Below are positions 25,392 through 33,332 of a stretch of DNA of 37,688 nt, piece after piece. Source of the DNA: JAFAZJ01 sp964437145 (GTDB taxonomy: Bacteria > Pseudomonadota > Alphaproteobacteria > Reyranellales > Reyranellaceae). Each line of letters starts with the position of its first letter. The stretch's first letter is position 1. Made by a program: the position numbers and the translations under genes. Under the pieces are notes generated by a model that was not told the DNA's origin, searched no databases, and saw only the letters and a list, made by a program, of their open reading frames with translations. The DNA lies in NCBI GenBank assembly GCA_964437145.1, contig CAYTFW010000042.1, positions 1-37,688 of the forward strand. The letters are read 5' to 3'.

Positions 25392-26630
25392 ATGACCGTC
25401 GCCGTCATCGGTGCCGGCGTGGTCGGCATGGCCACAGCGCGCGCCATCCAGCGCGGCGGCCGGCCGGTGGTCGTGCTCGACGGCGTCGATCCTGGCCGCA
25501 AGACGTCGTTCGGCAACGCCGGCTTCATCGCCATCGATCACGTGCTGCCGCTGGCGCGGCCTTCGGTGCTCAAGCGTGTGCCGAGCATGCTGCTGGATCG
25601 CAACGGCCCGCTCACGGTGCACACGCCGAGCCTCTTCTGGCTGATCCCCTGGATGCTGCGCTTCGGCCGCGCCGCGTCGAGCACGCAAGAGGTCAACAAG
25701 GGCGTCGATTCGTTCGGCGCGCTGATGGCCGAGGCCAATATCGCCTGGAAGGCGGAGATCCAGGCCTCGGGCCTGGGCGAGCTCTTCAAGTCCAAGGGCG
25801 CGCTCTATGTCTACGAGACCCTGGCCGGCTTCGAGAGCGGCGCGCAGGAGCGCGCGCTGCAGGCGGCCAAGGGCACCGCGTTGGAGATCCTCGACGGCGA
25901 TCGGGCGCGCGAGCTGGCACCGGGCCTGTCGCAGCATATCGTCAAGGGCGTCTACTACCCGCACGGCATGCACACGGTGAGCCCCTATCACGTCGTGACC
26001 ACGCTGGCCGAACGCTTCGTCGCCGAGGGCGGGCGCGTCGAGAAGGCTAATGTCGAGGGCTTCGACGTCGCCGGCGATCGCGTCACCGCCGTGCGCGCCG
26101 GCGGCAAGACGATCGCCGTCGACGCGGTGGCGATCTGCGCCGGCCGCGCCTCCGGTGACCTCACCCGGCATCTCGGCTTCAAGGCGCCTTTGGTCGCCGA
26201 GCGCGGCTACCACGTGATGCTCGAGCCGGACAACGTGCGCTTCGATCTGCCGGTGTCGCCGGCCGAGCGTGGCTTCTTCATCACGCCGATGCGCGAGGGT
26301 CTGCGCGTCGCCGGCACCGTCGAGCTGGGCGCACCAAATCGGCCCGAGTCGTGGCACCGCGCCGACCTGCTGAAGAAACACTTGCAGGCGATCTTTCCCG
26401 GCGTCGGCGGCGCCGAGACCTCGCGCTGGATGGGCGAGCGTCCTTCGCTGCCGGACTTCCGGCCGGCGATCGGTCGCGCGCCGCGCCACGTCAACGTCTA
26501 TTGCGGCTACGGCCACCAGCATGTCGGCCTGACGCTGGCGACGGCGACCGGCCGGCTGATCGCCCGGCTGCTCGACGGCGAAGCCTTGCCGCCGGCGCTG
26601 GCGCATTGCGATCCGGGGCGCTTCGGCTAA
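25392..26630 (+). CDS. FAD-dependent D-amino-acid dehydrogenase-like oxidoreductase
   Basis: 412 residues of the DAO/DadA superfamily. The FAD-binding GAGVVG is at 7-12, the second strand ends VVLDG, and the C-terminal substrate/FAD motif reads YCGYGHQHVGLTLATATG. DadA oxidatively deaminates D-amino acids, donating electrons to quinones; glycine/sarcosine or other amine substrates are alternatives. The ATG at 25392 begins 3 bases after a repeat and has no Shine-Dalgarno of its own, so its start or expression may depend on repeat sequence. An SMP-30 lactonase gene follows after 23 bases, likely in the same transcript. Confidence 0.87.
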   Translation: MTVAVIGAGVVGMATARAIQRGGRPVVVLDGVDPGRKTSFGNAGFIAIDHVLPLARPSVLKRVPSMLLDRNGPLTVHTPSLFWLIPWMLRFGRAASSTQEVNKGVDSFGALMAEANIAWKAEIQASGLGELFKSKGALYVYETLAGFESGAQERALQAAKGTALEILDGDRARELAPGLSQHIVKGVYYPHGMHTVSPYHVVTTLAERFVAEGGRVEKANVEGFDVAGDRVTAVRAGGKTIAVDAVAICAGRASGDLTRHLGFKAPLVAERGYHVMLEPDNVRFDLPVSPAERGFFITPMREGLRVAGTVELGAPNRPESWHRADLLKKHLQAIFPGVGGAETSRWMGERPSLPDFRPAIGRAPRHVNVYCGYGHQHVGLTLATATGRLIARLLDGEALPPALAHCDPGRFG

Positions 26631-26653
26631 GAGTCGGGCAGGGGAGAACCGCC

Positions 26654-27568
26654 ATGGCCGATACCGAATTCGAGATCCTCGACCGCGCCTTCCTGCGCTG
26701 CGTGCGCACCAGCGCGCGGGTCGAGAAGCTGTTCGAGGGTTGTCGCTGGGCCGAGGGCCCGGCCTACTTCCCGGCCTCGCGCTCGCTGGTGTGGAGCGAC
26801 ATTCCCAACGACCGCATGCTGCGCTGGGACGAGACGACGGGCGCCACCGGCGTGTTCCGTCAGCCTGCCGGCTACAGCAACGGCAACACCGTCGACCGCG
26901 AGGGCCGCCTGGTGAGCTGCGAGCATGGCGGACGGCGCGTGTCGCGCACCGAGCACGACGGTTCGGTCATCACCGTCGCCGACCGCTACGACGGCAAGCG
27001 GCTGAACAGTCCGAACGATCTGGTGGTGAAATCGGACGGCTCGATCTGGTTCACCGATCCGGCCTACGGCATCGACAGCGACTACGAAGGCAACAAGGCC
27101 GAGAGCGAGCTCGGCGCCTGCCACGTCTATCGCGTCGATCCGGCCAATGGACAATGCGTCATCGTCGCCGACGATTTCGTGCGGCCCAACGGCATCGCCT
27201 TCTCGCCCGACGAGAAGCTGCTGTACATCGCCGACACCGGCGCCTCGCATGCCGCCGACGGGCCGCGCCACATCAGGGTCTTCGACGTCGGCGAGAGCGG
27301 CAAGCTGGCCAAGGGCCGCGTCTTCGCCACCTGCAACGCCGGCTTCTTCGACGGCTTCCGTCTCGACGCCGATGGCCGTGTCTGGGCCAGCGCCGCCGAC
27401 GGCGTGCACTGCTTCCAGCCCGACGGCACGCTGATCGGCAAGATCAAGGTGCCGGAGCGCGTCGCCAACCTCGAGTTCGGCGGCGCCAAGCGCAACCACC
27501 TCTACATCACGGCCACGACGTCGCTCTATGCGCTCAAGGTGCCGGTCAACGGCGCCAAGCGCTTTTAG
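26654..27568 (+). CDS. SMP-30/gluconolactonase-family lactonase
   Basis: 304 residues forming a six-bladed propeller. The metal-site residues are in place: E34 in WAEGPAY, N121 in SPNDLV, N179 in RPNGIAF and D233 in FFDGFRLD. A divalent metal at this site hydrolyses aldonolactones or other lactones in SMP-30 and gluconolactonases. No signal peptide, so cytoplasmic. The start ATG at 26654 follows GGGGAG 8 bases up. It sits directly after the DadA-like gene. The exact lactone is not deducible. Confidence 0.9.
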   Translation: MADTEFEILDRAFLRCVRTSARVEKLFEGCRWAEGPAYFPASRSLVWSDIPNDRMLRWDETTGATGVFRQPAGYSNGNTVDREGRLVSCEHGGRRVSRTEHDGSVITVADRYDGKRLNSPNDLVVKSDGSIWFTDPAYGIDSDYEGNKAESELGACHVYRVDPANGQCVIVADDFVRPNGIAFSPDEKLLYIADTGASHAADGPRHIRVFDVGESGKLAKGRVFATCNAGFFDGFRLDADGRVWASAADGVHCFQPDGTLIGKIKVPERVANLEFGGAKRNHLYITATTSLYALKVPVNGAKRF

Positions 27569-27589
27569 GCCGGCTGGCGTTCGCGGGCG

Positions 27590-28222
27590 TCAGTAGCGTG
27601 GATCGTCCGGGCGGCGCATGCCCCAGACATCGGTGACGGTGGTGTATTCGCTGTAGCCCAGACGGGCGACCGGCTGGAAAGCGGCGACGTCGACGCGGCC
27701 ATTCTTGAGGATCGCGTCGTCGATATGCACGCCGACGACATGGCCGATCACCATCGAGCCGGGATGGGCTTCATGGCCCGGTTCGATCGGCAGCTCGATG
27801 GTCTTCCAGTACTTGCACTCCAGCGCCATCGGCGACTCGGCGACGCGTGGCGCCGTCACGTAGCGGCACGGCGCCGGTGTCAGGCCGGCCTCGCGCATCT
27901 CGTCGACGCCATAGGCGAACATCGCCGTGGTGACGTTCATCTTCTCCTTCAGCTTGGCGCTGACCATGTTGACGACGAACTCGCCCGTCAGCTCGGCGTT
28001 CATGCGGGAATGCTTGGTGGGTGAATCGCCGTAGGTGCCTGTGATGGAGAAGTAGACCATCGGCGGGAACTCGCTGATCGCGTTGTAGAAGCTGTAGGGC
28101 GCGAGGTTGACCTTGCCCTCAGGATCGACGGTCGAGATCCAGCCGATCGGCCTGGGCACGATCAGCGCCTTGAGCGGATCGACCTTGAATCCGTGGTCAC
28201 GTTTGAGGGCGTCATAGAACAT
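27590..28222 (-). CDS. Flavin reductase-like FMN-binding protein
   Basis: 210 residues with the split-barrel flavin reductase fold. PRPIGWISTVD is the FMN phosphate region, APYSFYNAISEFPPMVYF carries the conserved core (in parts APYSFYNAI and PPMVYF), and a His/Asp cluster near KTIELPIEPGHEAHPGS follows. Such proteins supply reduced flavin to monooxygenases or act on their own. I placed the start at the ATG 28222, with GGAG 8 bases upstream; the GTG three codons earlier has no room for one. Convergent with the lactonase gene; stop-to-stop gap 21 bases. Confidence 0.87.
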   Translation of the reverse strand: MFYDALKRDHGFKVDPLKALIVPRPIGWISTVDPEGKVNLAPYSFYNAISEFPPMVYFSITGTYGDSPTKHSRMNAELTGEFVVNMVSAKLKEKMNVTTAMFAYGVDEMREAGLTPAPCRYVTAPRVAESPMALECKYWKTIELPIEPGHEAHPGSMVIGHVVGVHIDDAILKNGRVDVAAFQPVARLGYSEYTTVTDVWGMRRPDDPRY

Positions 28223-28263
28223 CTGGCTCACTCCCCGGCGCCTTGGCGCGGCGCAGCCTACAG

Positions 28264-28299
28264 AAAAAAATATCGGCGTTCACGGGGGGTGAACGCCGA
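28264..28299 (-). terminator. Intrinsic terminator for the small membrane-protein gene
   Basis: A perfect 11-bp stem (28273-28283 with 28289-28299) with a GGGGG loop, followed on the minus strand within two bases by a run of seven T (plus-strand A at 28264-28270). This is a strong canonical intrinsic terminator reading leftwards. Confidence 0.9.
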
Positions 28300-28358
28300 C
28301 GAAGTCTGGGGAATGATGATGAGGAAGAAAAAACAGAAACTAACAGACACAAGATACA

Positions 28359-28384
28359 GGCGGGTTTGGTTGGGGGAACCCGCC
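28359..28384 (-). terminator. Second hairpin upstream of the intrinsic terminator
   Basis: GGCGGGTT (28359-28366) pairs with AACCCGCC (28377-28384) around a 10-base loop. On the minus strand it is followed by a T-rich but broken tract. It lies 80 bases after the stop of the small membrane-protein gene; a minus-strand RNA of about 100 bases would run from here to the terminator at 28264-28299. Confidence 0.5.
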
Positions 28385-28463
28385 GGGGAAGCAAAGATGA
28401 CTAGATGACCTCCAGATGCTCGATGATGGATGGGTACGCGCTGCTAAAACCGGATTTCATCTC

Positions 28464-28778
28464 TCAGTGACGCGCCAGCGGCCGCGCGGCGGTGATCGCG
28501 GCGGTCGGTGCCGCGGGCAGCGGCTCCTCGACCACACGCAGCGCGCTAAGGCGCATCGCCGGGCTCGCCTGGGCTTCGGTCATGTCCGCGAACTGCGTGA
28601 ACAGCCCCGCCGACATCGCCACGATGAGACACCCGATGCCGGCAACCACCGCCTTGACAGCGGGGGTATTGGGGAAGGGGCCGCCAACAGCGGTGGCTGC
28701 CAGCTTCGAGCTCTCTTCGAGGGATTGGGGTAACGTCGCGTCGGAAACCCGAACGACAACGTTGCTGCGGACGAACAT
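28464..28778 (-). CDS. Small single-pass membrane protein, unknown
   Basis: 104 residues from the ATG at 28778 (AAGG upstream); a longer frame starts at 28817. One hydrophobic segment (AVVAGIGCLIVAMSAGLF, about 52-69) lies between a polar N-terminal half and a short Ala/Pro-rich C-terminal tail. I recognise no family. It is a lone gene: preceded by an AT-rich region and followed by two hairpins, the second a clear terminator, so it is its own transcription unit. Topology and role are unknown; the coding signal is moderate. Confidence 0.6.
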   Translation of the reverse strand: MFVRSNVVVRVSDATLPQSLEESSKLAATAVGGPFPNTPAVKAVVAGIGCLIVAMSAGLFTQFADMTEAQASPAMRLSALRVVEEPLPAAPTAAITAARPLARH

Positions 28779-29055
28779 GACCTTAACCAAGGGATGAAAT
28801 ATCAACTTCAAGAACATGTACGTTGTACCGCAGGTATCAGTTTCAGTGTAGCTAATTGATCAGGAAAAAATCGTCAAAGACCCCTGTAAGGTGCTGATCT
28901 TAAGGCATTTTTGGATTAATGGGGTATCTGCACACACCTTAGGAAGTTGTCTTAGATTATTGATTCAACATAACATATCCACAGTTAACACAAGTACTTG
29001 AAATCGTCGGCTCGCCGGTTGCCAAGGTGGCATCAGATCGCCAAGGTCGCAGCCC
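28779..29055. promoter_or_regulatory. AT-rich divergent intergenic region
   Basis: About 280 bases far more AT-rich than the rest of the window. Candidate promoters: minus strand TTGACG (28877-28872) with a 17-base spacer to a weak TAGCTA; plus strand TTGTCT (28947-28952) with an 18-base spacer to TAACAT (28971-28976) for the Sco gene. TTAACCA at 28783-28789 resembles a CtrA half-site, and ATATCCACA at 28975-28983 is one base from a DnaA box. No gene is seen. Confidence 0.5.
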
Positions 29056-29631
29056 ATGACGCGGTCGGTAAAGCTGATTCTGGGTGCCTGGGTGTTGGCG
29101 ATCATCGCTGGAATCGCCTGGGTGCTAGTCGAAATCGGCGGCGGTGCGCCGGCTATCGGCGGGCCTTTCACGCTTACCGACCACAACGGAAAACGCGTTA
29201 CGGATCAAGACTTTCGCGGCAAGCCGACGATCATCTACTTCGGCTTCGCCTATTGCCCTGATGTCTGTCCGACCTCGCTCCTGCTGATGCAGACCGGCGT
29301 TGACCAACTGGGCCCGCAGGCCGCGCGCAAGGTCAACCTGCTGTTTATCTCCGTCGATCCCGAGCGCGATACGCCCGCCACGCTGAAGGAGTACGTCGCC
29401 CAGTTCGGCCCGACAATGGTTGGCCTGACCGGCACGCCGGACCAGGTCGCCGCCACCGCCAAGGCATTTCGTGTGTATTATCAGAAGGTTCCCGGTAAGG
29501 GCGGGGCGCCCTACCTAGTCGACCATTCTTCGATCTTTTATCTGATGGACAGCAATTTCCGCTTTGTGAAACATTTCACCCATCAGGCAAAGGCCGAGGA
29601 CATCGCCCGGGCACTCAAACCACTGCTGTAG
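29056..29631 (+). CDS. SCO1/SenC-family copper/redox protein
   Basis: 191 residues: one N-terminal membrane anchor (about 6-27), then a thioredoxin fold facing the periplasm. The copper ligands are all present: CPDVC (C67 and C71) and H157 in VDHSS. It assembles the CuA centre of cytochrome c oxidase or acts as a thiol reductase. No oxidase gene is in the window. ATG at 29056 has AAGG upstream. Followed after 77 bases by the PHA depolymerase. Overall base composition is somewhat less GC-rich than its neighbours. Confidence 0.93.
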   Translation: MTRSVKLILGAWVLAIIAGIAWVLVEIGGGAPAIGGPFTLTDHNGKRVTDQDFRGKPTIIYFGFAYCPDVCPTSLLLMQTGVDQLGPQAARKVNLLFISVDPERDTPATLKEYVAQFGPTMVGLTGTPDQVAATAKAFRVYYQKVPGKGGAPYLVDHSSIFYLMDSNFRFVKHFTHQAKAEDIARALKPLL

Positions 29632-29708
29632 TCAAAGCCCTTCGAATCGCCCATATTGCGCTGCAATAAACCGGCGCAGTACCGGTCCCTCGGGGGCAAC
29701 ACGTAAGC

Positions 29709-30941
29709 ATGCTTTATCACCTGTATCACTGGAACCGGCAGCTGTCGCAGCCGGTGCGGATGGCCGCCGACTGGATCGAGGAGGTCTACAGCAGCCCTTA
29801 CAATCCATGGTCCGAGACCCACTTCGGCAAGTCGATGGCGGCCGGCGCGGAGATTGTCTCGCGGCTGACGCGCGACTACGGCGAGCCGGATTTCGGGCTC
29901 ACCAGCACTGTGGTCGATGGCCGCGAGGTGGCGGTCAACGAGGAGACTCTCATCCGCAAGCCGTTCGGCAACCTCGTGCGCTTCCGCCGCGATCTGGCCG
30001 ACGTGCCGGCGCGGCGGGATCCCAAGGTGCTGCTTGTGGCGCCGATGTCGGGCCACTTCGCCACCCTATTGCGCGGCACGGTTCAGGCGCTGCTGCCCGA
30101 GCACGACGTGCACATCACCGACTGGATCGACGCGCGGCAGGTGCCGCTGGCGCAAGGCAACTTCGACCTCGACGACTACATCGACTACGTCATGGAGTTC
30201 CTGCGCTACATCGGCCCGCCGGCGCATGTCATCGCCGTGTGCCAACCCTCGGTGCCGGTCATGGGCGCGGCGTCGCTGATGGCCGCCGCCGACGATCCGC
30301 GCCAGCCGCGCAGCATCACCCTGATGGGCGGGCCGATCGACACCCGCATCAGCCCGACGGTGCCGAACGACCTGGCGACCCGCAATTCGATGATGTGGTT
30401 CCGTCAGGCCGTCATCTCGAACGTGCCCTTCGGCTTCCCCGGCGTCATGCGCCGCGTCTATCCCGGCTTCCTGCAGCTCTCCAGCTTCATCACCATGAAC
30501 TTGGATCGCCACATCAACGCCCATGTCAGGCAGTTCGAGCATCTCGTGCGCGGCGACGGCGACTCGGCGGAGGGCCATCGCACCTTCTACGACGAGTATC
30601 TCGCGGTGATGGATCTGACCGCGGAGTTCTACCTGCAGACCATCCAGGTGGTCTTCAAGGAGCACCAGCTGCCGCGCGGGGTGTGGGTGTCGCGGGGACG
30701 GCCGATCGATCCGTCGAAGATCACGGCGCCGGCGCTGATGACGGTCGAGGGCGAGCTCGACGACATCTCGGGTGTTGGCCAAACCAAGGCGGCGCACGCG
30801 CTGACGCCCAACATCGCGCCCGAGCGCCACCTGCACTACGAACAGCCGGCCGTCGGCCACTACGGCATCTTCAACGGCCGCAAATGGCGTGAGCAGATCA
30901 TGCCGAGGGTGCGCAATTTCATTCGTGAGAACGACCGCTGA
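29709..30941 (+). CDS. phaZ: Intracellular polyhydroxyalkanoate depolymerase
   Basis: 410 residues, the length of the intracellular PHB depolymerase family. The nucleophile elbow reads AVCQPS with C178, the Cys characteristic of Ralstonia-type PhaZ1, with the Asp in VEGELDD (about D349) and the His in VGHYGIF (H384). It hydrolyses native PHA granules in the cytoplasm to 3-hydroxyalkanoates. The N-terminus (MLYHLYHWNRQ) is also family-specific. No signal peptide. ATG at 29709 follows GGGGGCAAC. No granule-associated protein (phasin) is next to it. Confidence 0.93.
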   Translation: MLYHLYHWNRQLSQPVRMAADWIEEVYSSPYNPWSETHFGKSMAAGAEIVSRLTRDYGEPDFGLTSTVVDGREVAVNEETLIRKPFGNLVRFRRDLADVPARRDPKVLLVAPMSGHFATLLRGTVQALLPEHDVHITDWIDARQVPLAQGNFDLDDYIDYVMEFLRYIGPPAHVIAVCQPSVPVMGAASLMAAADDPRQPRSITLMGGPIDTRISPTVPNDLATRNSMMWFRQAVISNVPFGFPGVMRRVYPGFLQLSSFITMNLDRHINAHVRQFEHLVRGDGDSAEGHRTFYDEYLAVMDLTAEFYLQTIQVVFKEHQLPRGVWVSRGRPIDPSKITAPALMTVEGELDDISGVGQTKAAHALTPNIAPERHLHYEQPAVGHYGIFNGRKWREQIMPRVRNFIRENDR

Positions 30942-30976
30942 TTTCCCTACCGTGGCAGCGGCTTTCGACCTATAAA

Positions 30977-30984
30977 TTAACCAT
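30977..30984 (+). promoter_or_regulatory. TTAACCAT motif, possible CtrA half-site
   Basis: The 8-mer TTAACCAT, the half-site recognised by CtrA in several alphaproteobacteria, lies 80 bases before the next start codon in a locally AT-rich stretch (TATAAATTAA, 30971-30980). A single match by eye; chance occurrence is possible. Confidence 0.3.
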
Positions 30985-31063
30985 ACTGAAAACGTGACGC
31001 GGGTAACCGCGAACGCGTTCGCCAAAACCATAGTCGCCGCATTCCCCTCGTGATGGTGACGAT

Positions 31064-31708
31064 ATGAGTGACTTCGCAGCAAGCGGCGCGGATTCCGCGC
31101 CACTGGTCGTCGGCTCGGATGGTCCGCCGATCGACTTCGCCTGGCTCTTCGAGCATGGCGTGATACTGAACGACACAGCCGACGCCAGTCTCCTCGCTCT
31201 GCCGGATGACGGCCTGCCTGTCGACGTGTTGATGGCGGCTTCCGAGCTCGTGCAGGTCGATCGATCGCACGAAGAGCCGTTCTTCAGCGATGACGAGATC
31301 GGCGACTGGAGCGGCACCGCGCACGACGCGCCACGCCCGCTGATCCTGGGCGGCCAGGCCTACGACTTGGTTCTCGGCGGCGGCCTCGGCGAGAACGTCC
31401 ACGTGCTGTCCGCCCCTCCGGCTTTCGCGGGTTGGGGCGAGGCCGCGCCCGTCATATCGATGGCGCACGACCTGCTGGTCGACCTTGGCCACTCGGCGCT
31501 GCTCGGCGGGTCGTCGGGATTGGCGCCGTTCGGCGGCACCATCGCCACGCACACGGGTTCGGGCCTCTGGGGTGGCGCCATCGTCGCCGATCTGCAGACA
31601 CCGGAGCTATCATGGCTCGCCGGCGTCGGCGCGCCCGGCGGCCATGTCGGCGAAGCCTGGGCCTGGGACAACGATAAGAGCGCCTACGTCTTCCACCACT
31701 TCGTGTAG
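31064..31708 (+). CDS. Acidic protein of unknown function (214 aa)
   Basis: 214 residues from the ATG at 31064, with no signal peptide and no membrane segment. It is rich in Asp, Glu, Gly and Ala, low in Lys and Arg (strongly acidic), with a Gly-rich central part (LGGQAYDLVLGGGLGENVHV in pieces LGGQAYDLV and GGGLGEN) and a C-terminal run of aromatics (WAWDNDKSAYVFHHF). Codon use looks coding (GC at third positions). I recognise no family. It lies alone between phaZ and rpe, preceded by a TTAACCAT motif. Possibly a secreted or surface RTX-like or adhesin-type fragment, but no calcium-binding nonapeptides are seen. Confidence 0.65.
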   Translation: MSDFAASGADSAPLVVGSDGPPIDFAWLFEHGVILNDTADASLLALPDDGLPVDVLMAASELVQVDRSHEEPFFSDDEIGDWSGTAHDAPRPLILGGQAYDLVLGGGLGENVHVLSAPPAFAGWGEAAPVISMAHDLLVDLGHSALLGGSSGLAPFGGTIATHTGSGLWGGAIVADLQTPELSWLAGVGAPGGHVGEAWAWDNDKSAYVFHHFV

Positions 31709-31748
31709 CTGTCTTGCTGGCCGCTGCTCGACCTGATAGGGCAGCGCC

Positions 31749-32408
31749 ATGCAGCAGCGCACCCGCATCGCGCCGTCGATCCTCTCCGCCGACTTCGCCG
31801 CGTTGGGCCGCGAGATCGAGGCGATCACCGCGGCCGGCGCCGACTTCGTACATGTCGACGTGATGGATGGGCATTTCGTGCCCAACATCACGATCGGGCC
31901 GATGGTGGTGAAGGCGCTGCGCAAGCACACGACCTTGCCCTTCGACGTGCACCTCATGATCTCGCCGGTAGATCCCTATATCCCGGCCTATGTCGAGGCC
32001 GGCGCCGACATCGTCTCGCTACATCCCGAGGCGGGCGCGCATCCGCACCGCTCGATCCAGCTCATCAAGTCGCTGGGCAGGAAGGCCGGCGTGGTGCTGA
32101 ACCCGGCGACGCCGGTCACGGCGGTCGAGCCGGTGATTGGCGACGTCGACTTGGTGCTGGTCATGAGCGTCAACCCCGGCTTCGGCGGGCAGAGCTTCAT
32201 CGAGAGCCAGCTCGTCAAGATCGCGACCTTGCGCAAGATGATCGACGCCAGCGGCCGGACCATCGATCTCGAGGTCGATGGCGGCATCAACCCCGACACC
32301 GCGAAGAAAGCGGTCGCCGCCGGCGCCGACATGCTGGTCGCCGGCACCGCGGTGTTCAGCGGCGGCCCGCAGCGCTACGCCGCCAACATCCGGGCGCTGC
32401 GCGGATGA
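31749..32408 (+). CDS. rpe: Ribulose-phosphate 3-epimerase
   Basis: 219 residues, TIM barrel. All family marks are present: PSILSADF with S10 and D15, HVDVMDGHFVPN (H35, D37), the metal His in VHLMI (H68), and EVDGGIN with the second catalytic Asp. It interconverts ribulose 5-phosphate and xylulose 5-phosphate in the pentose phosphate pathway or Calvin cycle. The DUF3617 gene begins 16 bases after its stop. Full length and intact. Confidence 0.97.
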   Translation: MQQRTRIAPSILSADFAALGREIEAITAAGADFVHVDVMDGHFVPNITIGPMVVKALRKHTTLPFDVHLMISPVDPYIPAYVEAGADIVSLHPEAGAHPHRSIQLIKSLGRKAGVVLNPATPVTAVEPVIGDVDLVLVMSVNPGFGGQSFIESQLVKIATLRKMIDASGRTIDLEVDGGINPDTAKKAVAAGADMLVAGTAVFSGGPQRYAANIRALRG

Positions 32409-32424
32409 CGCGGCGCCATTTCGC

Positions 32425-32871
32425 ATGAGGTTCGCCATGCGCCCGTTGTTCGCCGCGCTCTCTATCGCGCTCTGTCCCGCCCTGGCGTTGGCTCAGATGC
32501 AGCCCGGCCGGTGGGAGGTACGGATCGCGGTCACATCGGTCGACATTCCGAACGCGCCGCCGCAGGTGGCCGAATCGCTCAAGGAGCCGCGGGTGCTGAG
32601 TCGCTGCATCACGCCTGCCGAGGCGGCGGGCGGCCCCCTGGCGATGATGAAGCGCGGCGCGCTGTGCACCTTCGATCGCGAATCGCTGACGGACGGCGCG
32701 TTCGACGTGGTCATGACCTGCCCCCAGGACGACGGCAGGACGACGGCGCGGATCATCGGCAGCTTCGGCGCCACCGAACTCGAGATGCGGGCCGCCATCG
32801 ACCAGACCGGATCGCAGGCGATGAAGATGACGACGGTGACGACTGCCAAGCGGATCGGTGACTGCCCGTAG
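32425..32871 (+). CDS. DUF3617-domain exported protein
   Basis: 148 residues. A signal peptide (1-23, ending ALALAQ) is followed by MQPGRWEVRI, the typical PG-x-W-E opening of DUF3617 proteins, then a conserved Cys pair (RCITPAEA and ALCTFDRES) and a further pair (TCPQ, GDCP) that could form disulfides. The family is periplasmic and of unknown function. The ATG at 32425 starts the signal peptide; 32437 is an alternative. Convergent with the K+ channel gene. Confidence 0.82.
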   Translation: MRFAMRPLFAALSIALCPALALAQMQPGRWEVRIAVTSVDIPNAPPQVAESLKEPRVLSRCITPAEAAGGPLAMMKRGALCTFDRESLTDGAFDVVMTCPQDDGRTTARIIGSFGATELEMRAAIDQTGSQAMKMTTVTTAKRIGDCP

Positions 32872-32890
32872 CGTCGACCCGGGCCGACGC

Positions 32891-33265
32891 TCAATCCGGG
32901 ATGTTCAGCGCCTTCTTGATGCGGGCGAGGTCGGCCATGATCCGCTCCTGCTCGGCGTGGGTGAATTGGTTCTGGTCCCTCACGAAGGTGGACAGCAGCC
33001 GCACGATGATCAGCGGGATGATGAACAGCGGCACGGCGTGCATCACCACCATGCCGGCGATGCGGCCGGCCACCGTCACCGGCGCGAAGTCGCCGTAGCC
33101 TACCGTCATCGCCGTCACCACCGACCACCACAGCGAGTCCCAGAACGGCTTCTGCTCGGCGACGCAGAATACGGCAGCGCCGGCGAGAACGACGACCAGA
33201 TAAAGGATCAGCAATTCGCGGAAGGTGTCGGTCGAGTCGATGACGCGGCGCAGCAGCTTCTCCAT
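32891..33265 (-). CDS. Minimal two-TM potassium channel
   Basis: 124 residues: helix 1 (about 17-34), a pore helix (WDSLWWSVVTAM) leading to the selectivity filter TVGYGD (54-59), and helix 2 (about 68-90), followed by a short charged tail (NQFTHAEQERIMADLARIKKAL). TVGYGD is the universal K+ filter. There is no RCK/TrkA_N or cyclic-nucleotide domain. As a tetramer it would conduct K+ across the inner membrane. ATG at 33265 has GGGGGAG upstream; the open frame continues upstream without a site. Divergent from the VOC gene. Confidence 0.9.
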   Translation of the reverse strand: MEKLLRRVIDSTDTFRELLILYLVVVLAGAAVFCVAEQKPFWDSLWWSVVTAMTVGYGDFAPVTVAGRIAGMVVMHAVPLFIIPLIIVRLLSTFVRDQNQFTHAEQERIMADLARIKKALNIPD

Positions 33266-33332
33266 GATCTCCCCCAAGGCAATAGCCGATGGCGGATTAT
33301 GCGCTACAATGGCGATCCGCAGGAGACCTGCT

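Noticed and set aside
28779..29055. Chromosomal replication origin
   Set aside because: Only one near-match DnaA box and no dnaA, hemE or parAB genes nearby.
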